Source: Casp-actino8 sp039800005
GTDB lineage: Bacteria > Actinomycetota > Acidimicrobiia > Acidimicrobiales > Ilumatobacteraceae
Assembly: GCA_039800005.1 (NCBI GenBank)
Contig: JBDLRN010000066.1
Location: 53,501 to 117,500 of the forward strand
Direction of reading: 5' to 3'
Length of the DNA: 64,000 nucleotides
Both the position numbers and the translations under genes were made by a program. Under the pieces are notes generated by a model, which searched no databases, was not told the origin of the DNA, and saw nothing but the letters and a program-made list of their open reading frames with translations. Position 1 is the stretch's first letter, and each line of letters begins with the position of its first letter. This document shows positions 52,021 to 61,010 of the stretch, piece after piece.

Positions 52021-52707
52021 TCAGCGAACCAGTCGGTACCCGATACCGCGAACGGTCGTGACCAGTCGGGGGTCGTCCGGGTGATCCTCGATCTTCACCC
52101 GCAGACGGCGGACATGGGCATCGACGAGTCGACTGTCGCCCAGATAGTCGTAACCCCACACGCGCTCGAGCAGCTGGTCGCGCGACAGGACCATGTTGGG
52201 GTGATCGGCGAATTCGCACAGCAGATTGAACTCGGTCTTGGTGAGAGGAACTTCGCGACCCGCCTTCAGCACGAGACCTTGTTCTCGGCGAAGTTCGACG
52301 TCGCCGAACGTCTCGGAACCTCCTGTCACGGTGACGTCACCCTGCAACTGCACTCGACGCAAGTGAGCGCGGATGCGGGCCGCCAACTCCTTCGGCACGA
52401 CCGGCTTGGTCACGTAGTCGTCGGCGCCCGCCTCCAGCCCGGCCACCATGTCGTTGGTGTCGGTCTGAGCGGTCACCATGACGATGGGAACGATCGACAT
52501 GGCTCGCAGGGCCCGGCAGACCTCGAAGCCGGAGAGATCGGGCAGACGTAGATCGAGCAACACCAAATCGGGTTCGTCGGCGTGGAAGACGGCCAGACCC
52601 GTCCGACCGTCGGATGCCTCGCGGACGTCGAAGCCCTCGTCCTCGAGCACGAGACGCAGGGCCAGACGAATCTGATCGTCGTCCTCGATGAAGAGGATCC
52701 GGTTCAT
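52021..52707 (-). CDS. OmpR-type response regulator, MtrA-like
   Basis: 228 aa. Receiver domain (FIEDDDQ, phospho-Asp in LVLLDLRLP, Lys in VTKPVVPKEL) and a winged-helix DNA-binding domain (LTKTEFNLLCEF, RVWGYDYLGDSRLVDAHVRRL). The stretch TAQTDTNDMVAGLEAGADDY is close to MtrA. In other actinobacteria mtrA, mtrB and lpqB run in one direction; here the regulator faces away from the kinase. CAGAAT lies 6 nt before the ATG (CANNNT form). Confidence 0.88.
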   Translation of the reverse strand: MNRILFIEDDDQIRLALRLVLEDEGFDVREASDGRTGLAVFHADEPDLVLLDLRLPDLSGFEVCRALRAMSIVPIVMVTAQTDTNDMVAGLEAGADDYVTKPVVPKELAARIRAHLRRVQLQGDVTVTGGSETFGDVELRREQGLVLKAGREVPLTKTEFNLLCEFADHPNMVLSRDQLLERVWGYDYLGDSRLVDAHVRRLRVKIEDHPDDPRLVTTVRGIGYRLVR

Positions 52708-52737
52708 GCGGCCATTCTGCCCTCGACCCGCTCCCCC

Positions 52738-52768
52738 GGGAATTCGTTACACAAAACGCACAATTCCC
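52738..52768. promoter_or_regulatory. Inverted repeat upstream of the MtrA-like gene
   Basis: GGGAATT (52738-52744) and AATTCCC (52762-52768) are separated by 17 nt of unusually AT-rich sequence containing GTTACAC. It is centred about 46 bp upstream of the regulator's start codon and could be a binding site for the regulator itself. Confidence 0.4.
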
Positions 52769-52874
52769 GCACGTTCCCTTCACACAGGCCCGGGACACTG
52801 AACCCGTTCACGCTGGTCCGACGGGGGTCGTCCTCCCCCTGATCCTCGTCGGCCGGCGGAACAGAACTCGATCC

Positions 52875-52910
52875 GCCGCCCGACTCGCCGGTCTTCCCGA
52901 GTCGGGCGGC
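52875..52910. other. Strong hairpin in the regulator/kinase intergenic region
   Basis: A perfect 13-bp GC-rich stem (GCCGCCCGACTCG and its complement) with a 10-nt loop, 59 nt before the kinase start. Neither side is followed by a T-tract. No gene on either strand ends nearby, so it is not an ordinary terminator; an attenuator, small RNA end or DNA extrusion site are possible. Confidence 0.6.
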
Positions 52911-52969
52911 GTCATGTTCGGGCCCGTCGTGCACCGTGTCAGAGTCCAGGTTTCGGGCAGGATGTTGCC

Positions 52970-54355
52970 GTGTCCCAGGGACTGCGACTCCGACCCTTGC
53001 GCCTCCGGACGAGAGTCACCCTCCTGTTCGTCCTGGTCGGACTCCTGACCTCGCTCACCTTGTCGGCCGTGAGCTACCTCGTCGCCCGCAGTTATCTCCT
53101 CGACCGTCGTGACGACAGTGTCGAACGTCAAGCCTTCACCAACGCCGAGTTCGTGCGGTCCCAACTCGGCACCCGCCGCACGGAAGCCTTCGAACTCATC
53201 AACAGCGTGCGCACCGAACAGGGCGGGTTCGCCGTGCTGCACCTCCAACGCGAGTCCCTTTTCTATTCACAGGACCTGCGGTTCACCCAGAACGCCTTCC
53301 CCGAGGAGCTCGTCGCGGAGACCTTGGGCGGCACCACCTCCTACCAACGCTTCACGCTCGGCGACCAGTCGTACATCGGAATGGGTGTCAGCATTCCGGC
53401 CGCCGACGCTCACTACTTCGAAGCCTTCCCGATCGACGACGATCAGCGCGCACTCACGATCATCGGCTCGGCCCTCGTGGTCAGCACGTTGACGATCGGC
53501 GCCGTGGCCGGGGTGGCGGGCTGGGCCGTGAGCCGCCGTCTCATGCGGCCGCTTCAACGGGTCACCGAAGCGGCCGGCGACATCGCCGGTGGCGGACTCG
53601 ACACTCGCCTCGAATCCGAAGCCGATCCCGATCTGTCGCTTCTGGTCACCAGCTTCAACGACATGGCCGACGCCGTGCAGAGCCGCATCGAGCGCGAAGC
53701 ACGTTTCGCTTCGGACGTCTCGCACGAACTGCGCAGTCCTGTGACGGCACTGGCCGCGGCGGTCGAGGTGCTCGACGCGCGACGCGCCGACCTCAACGAT
53801 CGAACCCAACAGGCTCTGGACGTGGTGGTGTCGCAGGTCCGTCGTTTCGACCAGATGGTGCTCGATCTGCTCGAGCTCTCGCGAATGGACGTGGGAATCG
53901 CCGACGTTCATCGCGAGGAGACCGACCTGGTGGAGTTCGTGCAACGAGTCGCGACGCGCTACGACATGAACGACCTTCCAGTCGTCGTGTCGGGAGGGTC
54001 GTCACCGATCGCCAACATCGACAAACGTCGCTTCGAGCGAATCGTGGCCAATCTTCTCGAGAACGCTCGCCTCCATGGCGGCGGGGCCACCCGCGTCACC
54101 ATCGAAGGAGTCCATCCCGGTCGCACACGGCTCGCCGTCGAGGACGCCGGACCAGGAGTTGCCCCCAGTGAACGGGCGCGCATCTTCGAACGATTCACCC
54201 GAGGTTCGGCCGGGCGCACACGCGTCGGCGGCACCGGCCTCGGGCTCGCTCTGGTCGCCGAGCACGCGCGCGCCCACGGCGGACAGGTGTGGGTCGAAGA
54301 CGTGCCGAGTGGCGGAGCGCGTTTCGTGGTCGAGATTCCGGAGTCGGGCCGATGA
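52970..54355 (+). CDS. Sensor histidine kinase, MtrB-like
   Basis: 461 aa. TM helix at about 15-38, an extracytoplasmic sensor of about 110 residues, TM helix at about 163-188, HAMP (RRLMRPLQRVTEAAGDIAGG), the DHp phosphoacceptor FASDVSHELRSPVTAL, and a HATPase domain (NLLENARLHGGG, GTGLGLAL). GTG start; CAGGAT lies 6 nt upstream and its AGGA could also act as an SD. The GerMN lipoprotein follows by a 4-nt overlap, as lpqB follows mtrB. Confidence 0.9.
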   Translation: MSQGLRLRPLRLRTRVTLLFVLVGLLTSLTLSAVSYLVARSYLLDRRDDSVERQAFTNAEFVRSQLGTRRTEAFELINSVRTEQGGFAVLHLQRESLFYSQDLRFTQNAFPEELVAETLGGTTSYQRFTLGDQSYIGMGVSIPAADAHYFEAFPIDDDQRALTIIGSALVVSTLTIGAVAGVAGWAVSRRLMRPLQRVTEAAGDIAGGGLDTRLESEADPDLSLLVTSFNDMADAVQSRIEREARFASDVSHELRSPVTALAAAVEVLDARRADLNDRTQQALDVVVSQVRRFDQMVLDLLELSRMDVGIADVHREETDLVEFVQRVATRYDMNDLPVVVSGGSSPIANIDKRRFERIVANLLENARLHGGGATRVTIEGVHPGRTRLAVEDAGPGVAPSERARIFERFTRGSAGRTRVGGTGLGLALVAEHARAHGGQVWVEDVPSGGARFVVEIPESGR

Positions 54356-54996
54356 CGCGCCGATCACGTCGCGGGGTGACTCTTCTCGTGTCGGCGCTCG
54401 TGATCGGAGCGTGCGGAGTGCCGACCTCGTCGCCCAGTCGCCCGATCGATCCCGACGCGATTCCGGAGCAGTTCACGGCCACGACCGTGCTCCCGACCAC
54501 GACTTCGTCGTCGACCACGACCACCCTGGTGCCACCACCGAGCACCACGACCACCAACTTGCCGGTGGAACAAGCCGACCTCTTCTTCGTCTCCGGTAGC
54601 CGAGTGGTTCCGATCCCTCGCCTACTCCTGAGTCCGGCCTCGGCACCGCAGGTCATGGCCGCTCTCGTGGAAGGAGTCCCCGACATCGACGAAGCGGCCG
54701 GTTTGCGCAGTGCACTCCCGGCCGGAACGACGTTCGACATCGCTGTCGAACGCGGCGTGGCCACCGTCGACCTCGATCCGACGTTCCTGTTGGAGGTGTC
54801 GGGAGCCGAACAGAGGTTGGCGATCGCTCAGATCGTGTTGACCCTCACCCGACGAGCCGGGATCGGACAGGTGTCGTTCACCAGCGACTCCCAGCCCATC
54901 AACGTGCCGCGTGGAGGCGGTGATCTCACGACGCCCGGCGAACCCGTCGCGTGCGACGACTACGACAATTTGTTACCGGTCGGCTTCTCGTGCTGA
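54352..54996 (+). CDS. GerMN-domain lipoprotein, LpqB-like
   Basis: 214 aa. Lipoprotein signal (RRGVTLLVSALVIGAC), a Thr/Pro-rich linker with runs of Thr (about 44-72), then one GerMN (sporulation/germination) domain with VMAALVEGVP, GTTFDIAVERGVATVDLDP and AIAQIVLTLT. LpqB proteins carry GerMN plus a beta-propeller; this one has only the GerMN part. ATG overlaps the kinase stop (ATGA). LpqB modulates MtrB in other actinobacteria, so this is a likely sensor accessory. Confidence 0.85.
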   Translation: MTRRSRRGVTLLVSALVIGACGVPTSSPSRPIDPDAIPEQFTATTVLPTTTSSSTTTTLVPPPSTTTTNLPVEQADLFFVSGSRVVPIPRLLLSPASAPQVMAALVEGVPDIDEAAGLRSALPAGTTFDIAVERGVATVDLDPTFLLEVSGAEQRLAIAQIVLTLTRRAGIGQVSFTSDSQPINVPRGGGDLTTPGEPVACDDYDNLLPVGFSC

Positions 54997-55003
54997 GGCG
55001 ACT

Positions 55004-55846
55004 TCAGTAGCCGAGCCGTTCGACTCGATCGGGTCGACGCTGCCAGTCCTTGTCGACCTTCACCTTCAGTTCGAGACGCGCTCCTTCGGGAAGCTGCTTG
55101 CGCACCCGACGGCCGACCCGTTTGAGGACCGAACCGCCCTTTCCGATCACCATGCCCTTCTGGCTCTCTCGTTCGACGATGATCTCGCACACGACTCTCG
55201 GCCACTCGTAGTCGGTCACTCGAGTGGCGATCGAATACGGAAGTTCGTCGCGCATGTCGGCCAGCAACTGCTCACGCACGAGCTCTGCGATCCAATCGGC
55301 GTCCGACACGTCGCTGATCACGTCGGGCGGGTAGTAGAGCGGACCCTCGGGCAATTTCGACAACAAGTGTTCGACCAACGCCGGAATTCCCTCTCCGGTC
55401 CTGGCCGACACCGGGAAGTAACTCTCGGCGTCGAGTTCGCCGGCCTTGGACAGTTGGGCCATCACGTCGTCGGGACGGGCGGCATCGACCTTGTTCACGA
55501 TGACCACGGTGCGCGACAGGTCGAGCCGTGACGCGACCCACTGATCTCCGCTGCCGAACGGTTGCGTGGCGTCGATCACGAGACACACGACGTCGACGTC
55601 GGCGAGACTCTCGATGGCCGCGGTGTTCACCCGCTCTCCCAGCGCCGTCACCGGTTTGTGGAGTCCGGGGGTGTCGACGAAGACGATTTGGCCGCCGGGC
55701 CGATTCAACACGCCGCGAACCTGACGACGAGTGGTCTGGGGCTTGTCGGACACGATCGACACCTTCTGGCCGCACATGGCGTTCAACAAGGTCGACTTCC
55801 CGACGTTGGGTCGCCCGACCAAGGTGACGAATCCGGACACGGTCAC
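55004..55846 (-). CDS. era: GTPase Era
   Basis: 280 aa. G1 GRPNVGKST, G2 region QTTRRQ, G3 DTPGLH, G4 NKVD, SARTGEG, and a C-terminal KH domain (ERESQKGMVIGKGGSVLKRVG). It assists 30S ribosome assembly. The GTG at 55846 lacks a clear SD or TANNNT; GTG 55840 is an alternative. It converges on the lipoprotein gene (7 nt). recO, often its neighbour, is 6 kb away. Confidence 0.95.
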   Translation of the reverse strand: MTVSGFVTLVGRPNVGKSTLLNAMCGQKVSIVSDKPQTTRRQVRGVLNRPGGQIVFVDTPGLHKPVTALGERVNTAAIESLADVDVVCLVIDATQPFGSGDQWVASRLDLSRTVVIVNKVDAARPDDVMAQLSKAGELDAESYFPVSARTGEGIPALVEHLLSKLPEGPLYYPPDVISDVSDADWIAELVREQLLADMRDELPYSIATRVTDYEWPRVVCEIIVERESQKGMVIGKGGSVLKRVGRRVRKQLPEGARLELKVKVDKDWQRRPDRVERLGY

Positions 55847-55934
55847 GCCGAGCGAACCACCGGAACGAGTGCTCCATGAGCCGAGATCATGCTTTCGTTC
55901 GTATCACATGGCGTCAGAGGGGGGCCGTGCGCGA

Positions 55935-56378
55935 ATGTTGAGCATGTCCCGCTCCCGTCTCGACCCCCGACGTTGGTTCGATCGCATGCAGCCCCAGACC
56001 TTGCAGATCGCCACGTGGCTGCTCTATCTGAACGGCTTCTTCGCCCTGGTCGGGTTGCTCGATCGCTCGGACTGGATCGGCTACGCACGGGAGTCGAAAG
56101 GAAGTCTCGGCCTCCTGGTCGGATTGATCGTCGTGGCCGCCCATGTTCTGTCGGGTTTCCTGATGGCCAACGACCGCCGGCTCGGTTACCAGCTGGGTCT
56201 CGTGGCGGCCTTCAGTCCCTTCGCGCTGCGAATCTGGGTCCTGGCCGACTTCCCGTCGGTGAACGTCTGGGACCGTCTGACCGGCCGCAACACCATCTCG
56301 TTCCTCTTCGAAGTCGCTCTCTGCGCTCTGATGCTCCATCCGCACAGCCGCGAACACCAGAGAATCTGGTACCGCTGA
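55935..56378 (+). CDS. Small four-TM membrane protein of unknown function
   Basis: 147 aa from the ATG at 55935; ATGs at 55908 and 55944 are also possible. Four hydrophobic segments (ATWLLYLNGFFALVGLL, LLVGLIVVAAHVLSGFL, LGLVAAFSPFALRIWVLA, FLFEVALCALMLH). I recognise it only as an actinobacterial hypothetical membrane protein. It lies between era (divergent) and the MaoC gene. Confidence 0.72.
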   Translation: MLSMSRSRLDPRRWFDRMQPQTLQIATWLLYLNGFFALVGLLDRSDWIGYARESKGSLGLLVGLIVVAAHVLSGFLMANDRRLGYQLGLVAAFSPFALRIWVLADFPSVNVWDRLTGRNTISFLFEVALCALMLHPHSREHQRIWYR

Positions 56379-56401
56379 TCCGAACGACTACTGTTCGGCC
56401 C

Positions 56402-56860
56402 ATGACACCCCGCGTTCTCTCCGGCGTCGACGAACTGAAGGCAGCCGTCGGCCAACACCTCGGCTACAGCGACTACATCGAGATCACCCAGGAGCGTGTG
56501 AATCAGTTCGCCGATGCGACCGGTGACCACCAGTGGATCCACGTCGACGTCGAGCGCGCCAAGTCGGGCCCGTTCGGCGGACCCATCGCCCACGGATACC
56601 TCACGCTGTCGCTCGGACCGATGCTCTACCCGACCGTTGTCCGCGTCGAGGGATTCTCGATGGGCGTCAACTACGGCGCCAACAAGGTGCGCTTCCCGTC
56701 CCCGGTGCCGGTCGGTTCGCGACTTCGCTTGGGCGTCAAGTTGCTGGACGTGGAGGACGTGAGTGGCGGCGTGCAGATGACGATGGAGTTCACTTTCGAG
56801 TGCGAAGGTGCACCCAAGCCGTCCTGCGTCGCCGAGATCATCTTCCGCAGTTTCTTCTGA
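56402..56860 (+). CDS. MaoC-like (R)-specific enoyl hydratase
   Basis: 152 aa hot-dog fold. FADATGDHQWIHVD holds the catalytic Asp and His; FGGPIAHGYLTLSL is the family's second motif. It hydrates or dehydrates enoyl/3-hydroxyacyl thioesters. TACTGT (56389-56394) lies 7 nt before the ATG. Neighbouring acyl-CoA ligase and dehydrogenase genes suggest a role in acyl-CoA metabolism. Confidence 0.9.
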   Translation: MTPRVLSGVDELKAAVGQHLGYSDYIEITQERVNQFADATGDHQWIHVDVERAKSGPFGGPIAHGYLTLSLGPMLYPTVVRVEGFSMGVNYGANKVRFPSPVPVGSRLRLGVKLLDVEDVSGGVQMTMEFTFECEGAPKPSCVAEIIFRSFF

Positions 56861-56888
56861 CCGGACGGACGGCCGGTCGGTCGTCGGC

Positions 56889-57887
56889 TCAGCGGAACCG
56901 CGGCATCACCTCGGTCGCGAACAATTCGAGACTCTCCGTCTCCGGGTAGTCGGCGCACCACGGAACGAATCCACGGCACCCGGCCGCGACGTAACGACCG
57001 ACCTTGTCGGCCACTTCGTCCGGAGTTCCCACCAGATTGCCCGCCCGCCAACTGTCGACGTCTTCGGCCCAGAGGCTGCGTGAACCCGCCGACTCGATCT
57101 CGGCTCGGGTGCGACGTACGAAGACTTCGGGCGACCAGGTGAGCCTGATCTCGCCCGGATCCCGGCCGACGCGTTCGCAGTGTCGCCACAACGTGTCGCG
57201 TTTGCGGATCCATTCGTCGATCGTTCCACCGAAATTGGCGCAGTCGGCCAGTTCGGCGACCACCCGCAACGTGAGTTGTTCACCGCCACCCCCCACGAGG
57301 ATCGGCGGTCGCGGCGTCTGCACGGGCTTGGGGTCGCAGTTGGCCCGCACGACCTCGTAGTACTTCCCCTTGTACGTGGTCTCGCGCTCCGACCACATCG
57401 AGCGCACGATCTCGACCGTCTCGCGCAACATTCCGATTCGATCCTTGGGCTTGGGGAAGTCGTACCCGTAGGCGCGGTACTCGTTCTCGTACCACCCGGC
57501 CCCGATTCCCCATTCGAGGCGACCACCTGACACCACGTCGAGAGTCGAGGTGATCTTGGCGAGAAGGGCCGGATTGCGGTAACTGTTGCACCCGACCATC
57601 TGGCCGAGTCGCACCCGTTGCGTCACCTGACTCAGAGCGGCCAGCGCGGTCCAACACTCGAACACCGTCTCGTGAGCGGGGCGCGGCACGTTGTGGAAAT
57701 GGTCGTACAACCAGATCGAGTCGTACCCGAGTTCCTCGGCGAGTCGCGCAACGCCGACGGTGCGCTGCCACTGGGCCTCCGCTCCGTCGATCGACGACAA
57801 CTCCGTCTTCCATCCTTGAGGCGCGAAGACTCCGAAGAGGATGCCGTCGGCCGAATTGCCGGCCACGGGCTGACGCGATCCGTCCAT
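56889..57887 (-). CDS. LLM-class F420-type oxidoreductase
   Basis: 332 aa. FGVFAPQGWKTELS at the N-terminus, WLYDHFHNVPRP, RLGQMVGCNSYRNPALLAK, EWGIGAGWYENEYRAYGY, and ILVGGGGEQLTLRVVAE fit actinobacterial TIGR-type F420-dependent LLM enzymes. TAGGGT (57894-57899) lies 6 nt before the ATG. Two short direct repeats (AACCATCGCCCGA, 57899 and 57917) lie just upstream, between it and the divergent ligase. Confidence 0.88.
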   Translation of the reverse strand: MDGSRQPVAGNSADGILFGVFAPQGWKTELSSIDGAEAQWQRTVGVARLAEELGYDSIWLYDHFHNVPRPAHETVFECWTALAALSQVTQRVRLGQMVGCNSYRNPALLAKITSTLDVVSGGRLEWGIGAGWYENEYRAYGYDFPKPKDRIGMLRETVEIVRSMWSERETTYKGKYYEVVRANCDPKPVQTPRPPILVGGGGEQLTLRVVAELADCANFGGTIDEWIRKRDTLWRHCERVGRDPGEIRLTWSPEVFVRRTRAEIESAGSRSLWAEDVDSWRAGNLVGTPDEVADKVGRYVAAGCRGFVPWCADYPETESLELFATEVMPRFR

Positions 57888-58013
57888 GCCCGCACCCTAA
57901 CCATCGCCCGAGCCCCAACCATCGCCCGAACCAACCACCGAATGACCGAACCATCGGATCTCGATTCTCGGCACGATTCATCTCCAGCAGTTGCCGACTC
58001 GTATCGTCCGATC

Positions 58014-59627
58014 GTGCACAACTTCACCGTCGGAGCCGTTCACGAAGCCATCGCCGCCACGCGACCCGATCAGGAGTGCCTGGTCTTCCGTGATCGTCGG
58101 CTGACCTGGGCCGACGTGACGTCGCGCACCCGTCGCCTCGGCAATTACCTGCAGTCCCGCGGACTCGGTTGCCACACCGAACGCGACGCCCTCGCGTCGC
58201 ACGAGAGCGGCCAGGACCATCTGGCGATCTACCTGCACAACGGGAACGAATATCTCGAGTGCATGCTCGGCGCCTTCAAGGCACGAGTGGCCCCCTTCAA
58301 CGTGAACTATCGCTACGTCGCCGAAGAACTCACCTATCTGCTGACCGACTCGCGGGCCACGGCCATCGTCTTCCACTCGGCTTTCTCCGAGACTCTCGCA
58401 TCGGTGCGCGATCAGGTGCCGAATCTTCGGCTGCTCCTGCAGATTCCCGACGAGAGCGACCTTCCTCTCCTCGACGGAGCGGTGTGGTACGAGAACGCCC
58501 TCGCCGAATCATCGGACGATCCGCTTCCCGCGGCGTCTCCGGACGATCTCTACATCCTCTACACCGGAGGCACGACCGGCATGCCCAAGGGTGTGATGTG
58601 GCGGCAGGCCGACGCACTCACGGAATGTTTCGCCGGATCCCGCGACGCCACGTCGCTCGACGACTTCGTGGCCGCCACCACGGGTCGACGGGCACTGATC
58701 CCTCCGCCCTTCATGCACGGTGCCGGCCACTGGATCAGTTTCGGAACGTGGAACGCCGGCGGAACGGTGTTCGTCCCGTCGGTGCCCGAGCGCCTCGACC
58801 CGGTCGACATCTGGTCGATCGTGGAGCGTGAGCGCATCGACTTCATGCTGATCGTCGGCGACGCCTTCGCCCGTCCACTGCTCGACGAACTGGAACGCAA
58901 CACCTACGACATTTCCAGTTTGGTGGTGTTGATCTCCGGTGGAGCCGCTCTTTCGTCTCATCTGAAGGAGGAGTTCCTCCGCCATCACCCGTCGCTGATC
59001 GTCGTCGACGGACTCGGTTCGTCCGAGGCGGGAGGACAGCTCCAACACATCTCGGCGGGCGGTGCGGCGTCGACCGGGACCTTTCCGTTGGCGCCGAACA
59101 ACCACGTTCTCGACGAGGACATGTCTCGTCTCGTCGCACCGGGAGAGGACCACGTCGGGTGGCTCGCCAAGAGCGGCCGACTGGCTCTCGGGTACCTGGG
59201 CGATCCGGCCAAGACGGCGCGCACCTATCCGGTCGTCGACGGCGTTCGCTACGTCGTTCCCGGTGACCGCGCCGTTCTGCGTGCCGACGGCACCGTGGAG
59301 CTCCGCGGCCGCGACTCGGTCACCATCAACTCCGGTGGCGAGAAGATCTTCGCCGAGGAGGTCGAATTGGCGATCAAACCGCATCCGGCCGTGTTCGACT
59401 GCGTGGTGACCGGCCGTCCGAGCGAACGATGGGGTAACGAGGTCGTGGCGATCGTTCAACTGCGTCCGGGAGTGTCGGCCACTCCGGCCGAACTCGACGT
59501 CGAAGCCGCCCGTCACATCGCTCGCTACAAGTTGCCGAAGCACTACGTGTTCGTCGAGCGCATCCTGCGGTCGCCGGCCGGAAAGGCCGACTACCGCTGG
59601 GCCAAGGAGATGGCAACCGCCGACTGA
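58014..59627 (+). CDS. Acyl-CoA synthetase (AMP-forming)
   Basis: 537 aa ANL-family ligase. YTGGTTGMPKGVM is the P-loop, followed by the acyl pocket region PPFMHGAGHW, the A5-type GLGSSEAGG, DRAVLRADGTVELRGRDSVTINSGGEKIF with the hinge, and the catalytic Lys in SPAGKADYRW. I use the GTG at 58014 because TATCGT (58002-58007) is 6 nt upstream and the protein then begins HNFTVGAVHEAIA as relatives do; an ATG at 57942 would add 24 residues. Residues about 51-61 look like a short insertion. Substrate unknown. Confidence 0.9.
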   Translation: MHNFTVGAVHEAIAATRPDQECLVFRDRRLTWADVTSRTRRLGNYLQSRGLGCHTERDALASHESGQDHLAIYLHNGNEYLECMLGAFKARVAPFNVNYRYVAEELTYLLTDSRATAIVFHSAFSETLASVRDQVPNLRLLLQIPDESDLPLLDGAVWYENALAESSDDPLPAASPDDLYILYTGGTTGMPKGVMWRQADALTECFAGSRDATSLDDFVAATTGRRALIPPPFMHGAGHWISFGTWNAGGTVFVPSVPERLDPVDIWSIVERERIDFMLIVGDAFARPLLDELERNTYDISSLVVLISGGAALSSHLKEEFLRHHPSLIVVDGLGSSEAGGQLQHISAGGAASTGTFPLAPNNHVLDEDMSRLVAPGEDHVGWLAKSGRLALGYLGDPAKTARTYPVVDGVRYVVPGDRAVLRADGTVELRGRDSVTINSGGEKIFAEEVELAIKPHPAVFDCVVTGRPSERWGNEVVAIVQLRPGVSATPAELDVEAARHIARYKLPKHYVFVERILRSPAGKADYRWAKEMATAD

Positions 59628-59639
59628 ACGGCCCGATCG

Positions 59640-60878
59640 TCAGATCGGCAGATTCCCGGTCGCCAGGCGGGTGCTTCCGACGTCGGTGTACGACTTGATG
59701 GTGTTCTCGGCGATGCGCATCTGGTGGATCTCGTCGGCGCCGTCGGCGAAGCGCGCCCAGCGCGCGTGCTGCAACATGTTGGCGAGCGGCGTGTCGGTCG
59801 AATAGCCGAGCGCCCCGTGAACCTGGATGGCGCGGTCGATGATTCGATTGAGGCTGTTGGCCACGAAGTGCTTGGCCATCGACACCTCGGTGCGGAAATC
59901 GTCGCCCCGATCGATCTTGTACGCGGCGTGGAGGACCATGAGCTTGCACTGGTACAACTCCATCGCCGAGTCGGCGATCATCCACTGCACGCCCTGCTTC
60001 TCGGCGAGGTACGAGCCGTGCGAATAGCGCTTGAGAGAGCGATCGACCATCATGTCGAGCGCCGTCTCGGCCTGTGCGATCCAGCGCATGCAGTGGGCCA
60101 GACGGGCCGGACCGAGGCGATACTGGCCGAGCCGATGGCCGTTTCCGCGACCGCCCAGGATCTGCGAGTCGTGCACGCGGAGATCCTCGATCACGATCTC
60201 GCTGTGGCCGCCCGGACCGTGCATGGTCTCGACCTCGCGAACGTTGTTCCATCCCTCGGCCGGCAGGTCGATGATGAACGCGGTGTTCGCTCCGCGCGAA
60301 CCTTCGGGCACGTCCATCTCGGTGCGTGCGATCAGAATGGCGAACTTCGCGCGATCAGCACCCGAGATGAACCACTTGTGACCATTGATGATCCATTCGT
60401 CGCCGTCCTTGATGGCATGGGTCTTGATGAGGGTCGGATCGGAGCCGGCGACTTCGGGCTCGGTCATGGCGAAACACGACGAACTCACCCCGTCGCACAA
60501 CGGCTTCAGATACTTCTGCTTCTGCTCGTCGGTGCCCCAGTGGACGAGCGTGTGCATGTTCCCTTCGTCGGGCGCCTGACAGTTGAGCACCCACGGACCG
60601 ACCCGCACGCGGGCGGCTTCGGCTTGCACCATCGCCAGAGCCACGTGGCCGAGACCCATGCCACCCCACTCCTTGGGCATGTGCGGCAGCCACAGACCTT
60701 CGCTGACGGCGAGTTTGCGCAGGCGGATCAACTCGCCGATGTAGGCCCGACGGGCGTCGGCGTCCATCTCTTCGCGATGCCCGTACGGCTCCATGGCCGG
60801 ACGAATGGAACCGTCGACGAAGTCGCGGACCCGACGCCGAATCTCTTCGTGCTCGGGCGACAACGTGAAATCGATCAT
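59640..60878 (-). CDS. Acyl-CoA dehydrogenase
   Basis: 412 aa. FAMTEPEVAGSDPT, GHKWFISGADRAKF, PGGHSEIVIEDLRVHDSQ, and the C-terminal IQVHGALGYSTDTPL with RIAENTIKSY define a FAD acyl-CoA dehydrogenase of the longer FadE/CaiA-like type. I start it at the ATG 60878 (MIDFTLSPEHEEIRRRV), with a G-rich stretch upstream. It converges on the acyl-CoA synthetase gene with 12 nt between stop codons and is divergent from menG. Confidence 0.92.
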   Translation of the reverse strand: MIDFTLSPEHEEIRRRVRDFVDGSIRPAMEPYGHREEMDADARRAYIGELIRLRKLAVSEGLWLPHMPKEWGGMGLGHVALAMVQAEAARVRVGPWVLNCQAPDEGNMHTLVHWGTDEQKQKYLKPLCDGVSSSCFAMTEPEVAGSDPTLIKTHAIKDGDEWIINGHKWFISGADRAKFAILIARTEMDVPEGSRGANTAFIIDLPAEGWNNVREVETMHGPGGHSEIVIEDLRVHDSQILGGRGNGHRLGQYRLGPARLAHCMRWIAQAETALDMMVDRSLKRYSHGSYLAEKQGVQWMIADSAMELYQCKLMVLHAAYKIDRGDDFRTEVSMAKHFVANSLNRIIDRAIQVHGALGYSTDTPLANMLQHARWARFADGADEIHQMRIAENTIKSYTDVGSTRLATGNLPI

Positions 60879-61010
60879 GACCAACCCCCCAGGTCGGGAC
60901 CCGAACGCATCCGGGTGCCATTCGTTCTCTCGGGAACATTCTGTCCAGGCGTGACCCCTGTCGGCGAGTCCGAAGAAAGCCGCCCGGGCGACGCCCCGTA
61001 ACCTGACGAT

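Noticed and set aside
57942..58013. ATG at 57942 as the start of the acyl-CoA synthetase
   Set aside because: The 24 extra residues are not family-like and the -10 box TATCGT would lie inside the gene; GTG 58014 fits both the promoter rule and homologue N-termini.
56889..60878. Catabolic gene cluster around the acyl-CoA ligase as a defined new pathway
   Set aside because: The genes are on alternating strands with separate promoters, so no operon or pathway can be argued from this window.
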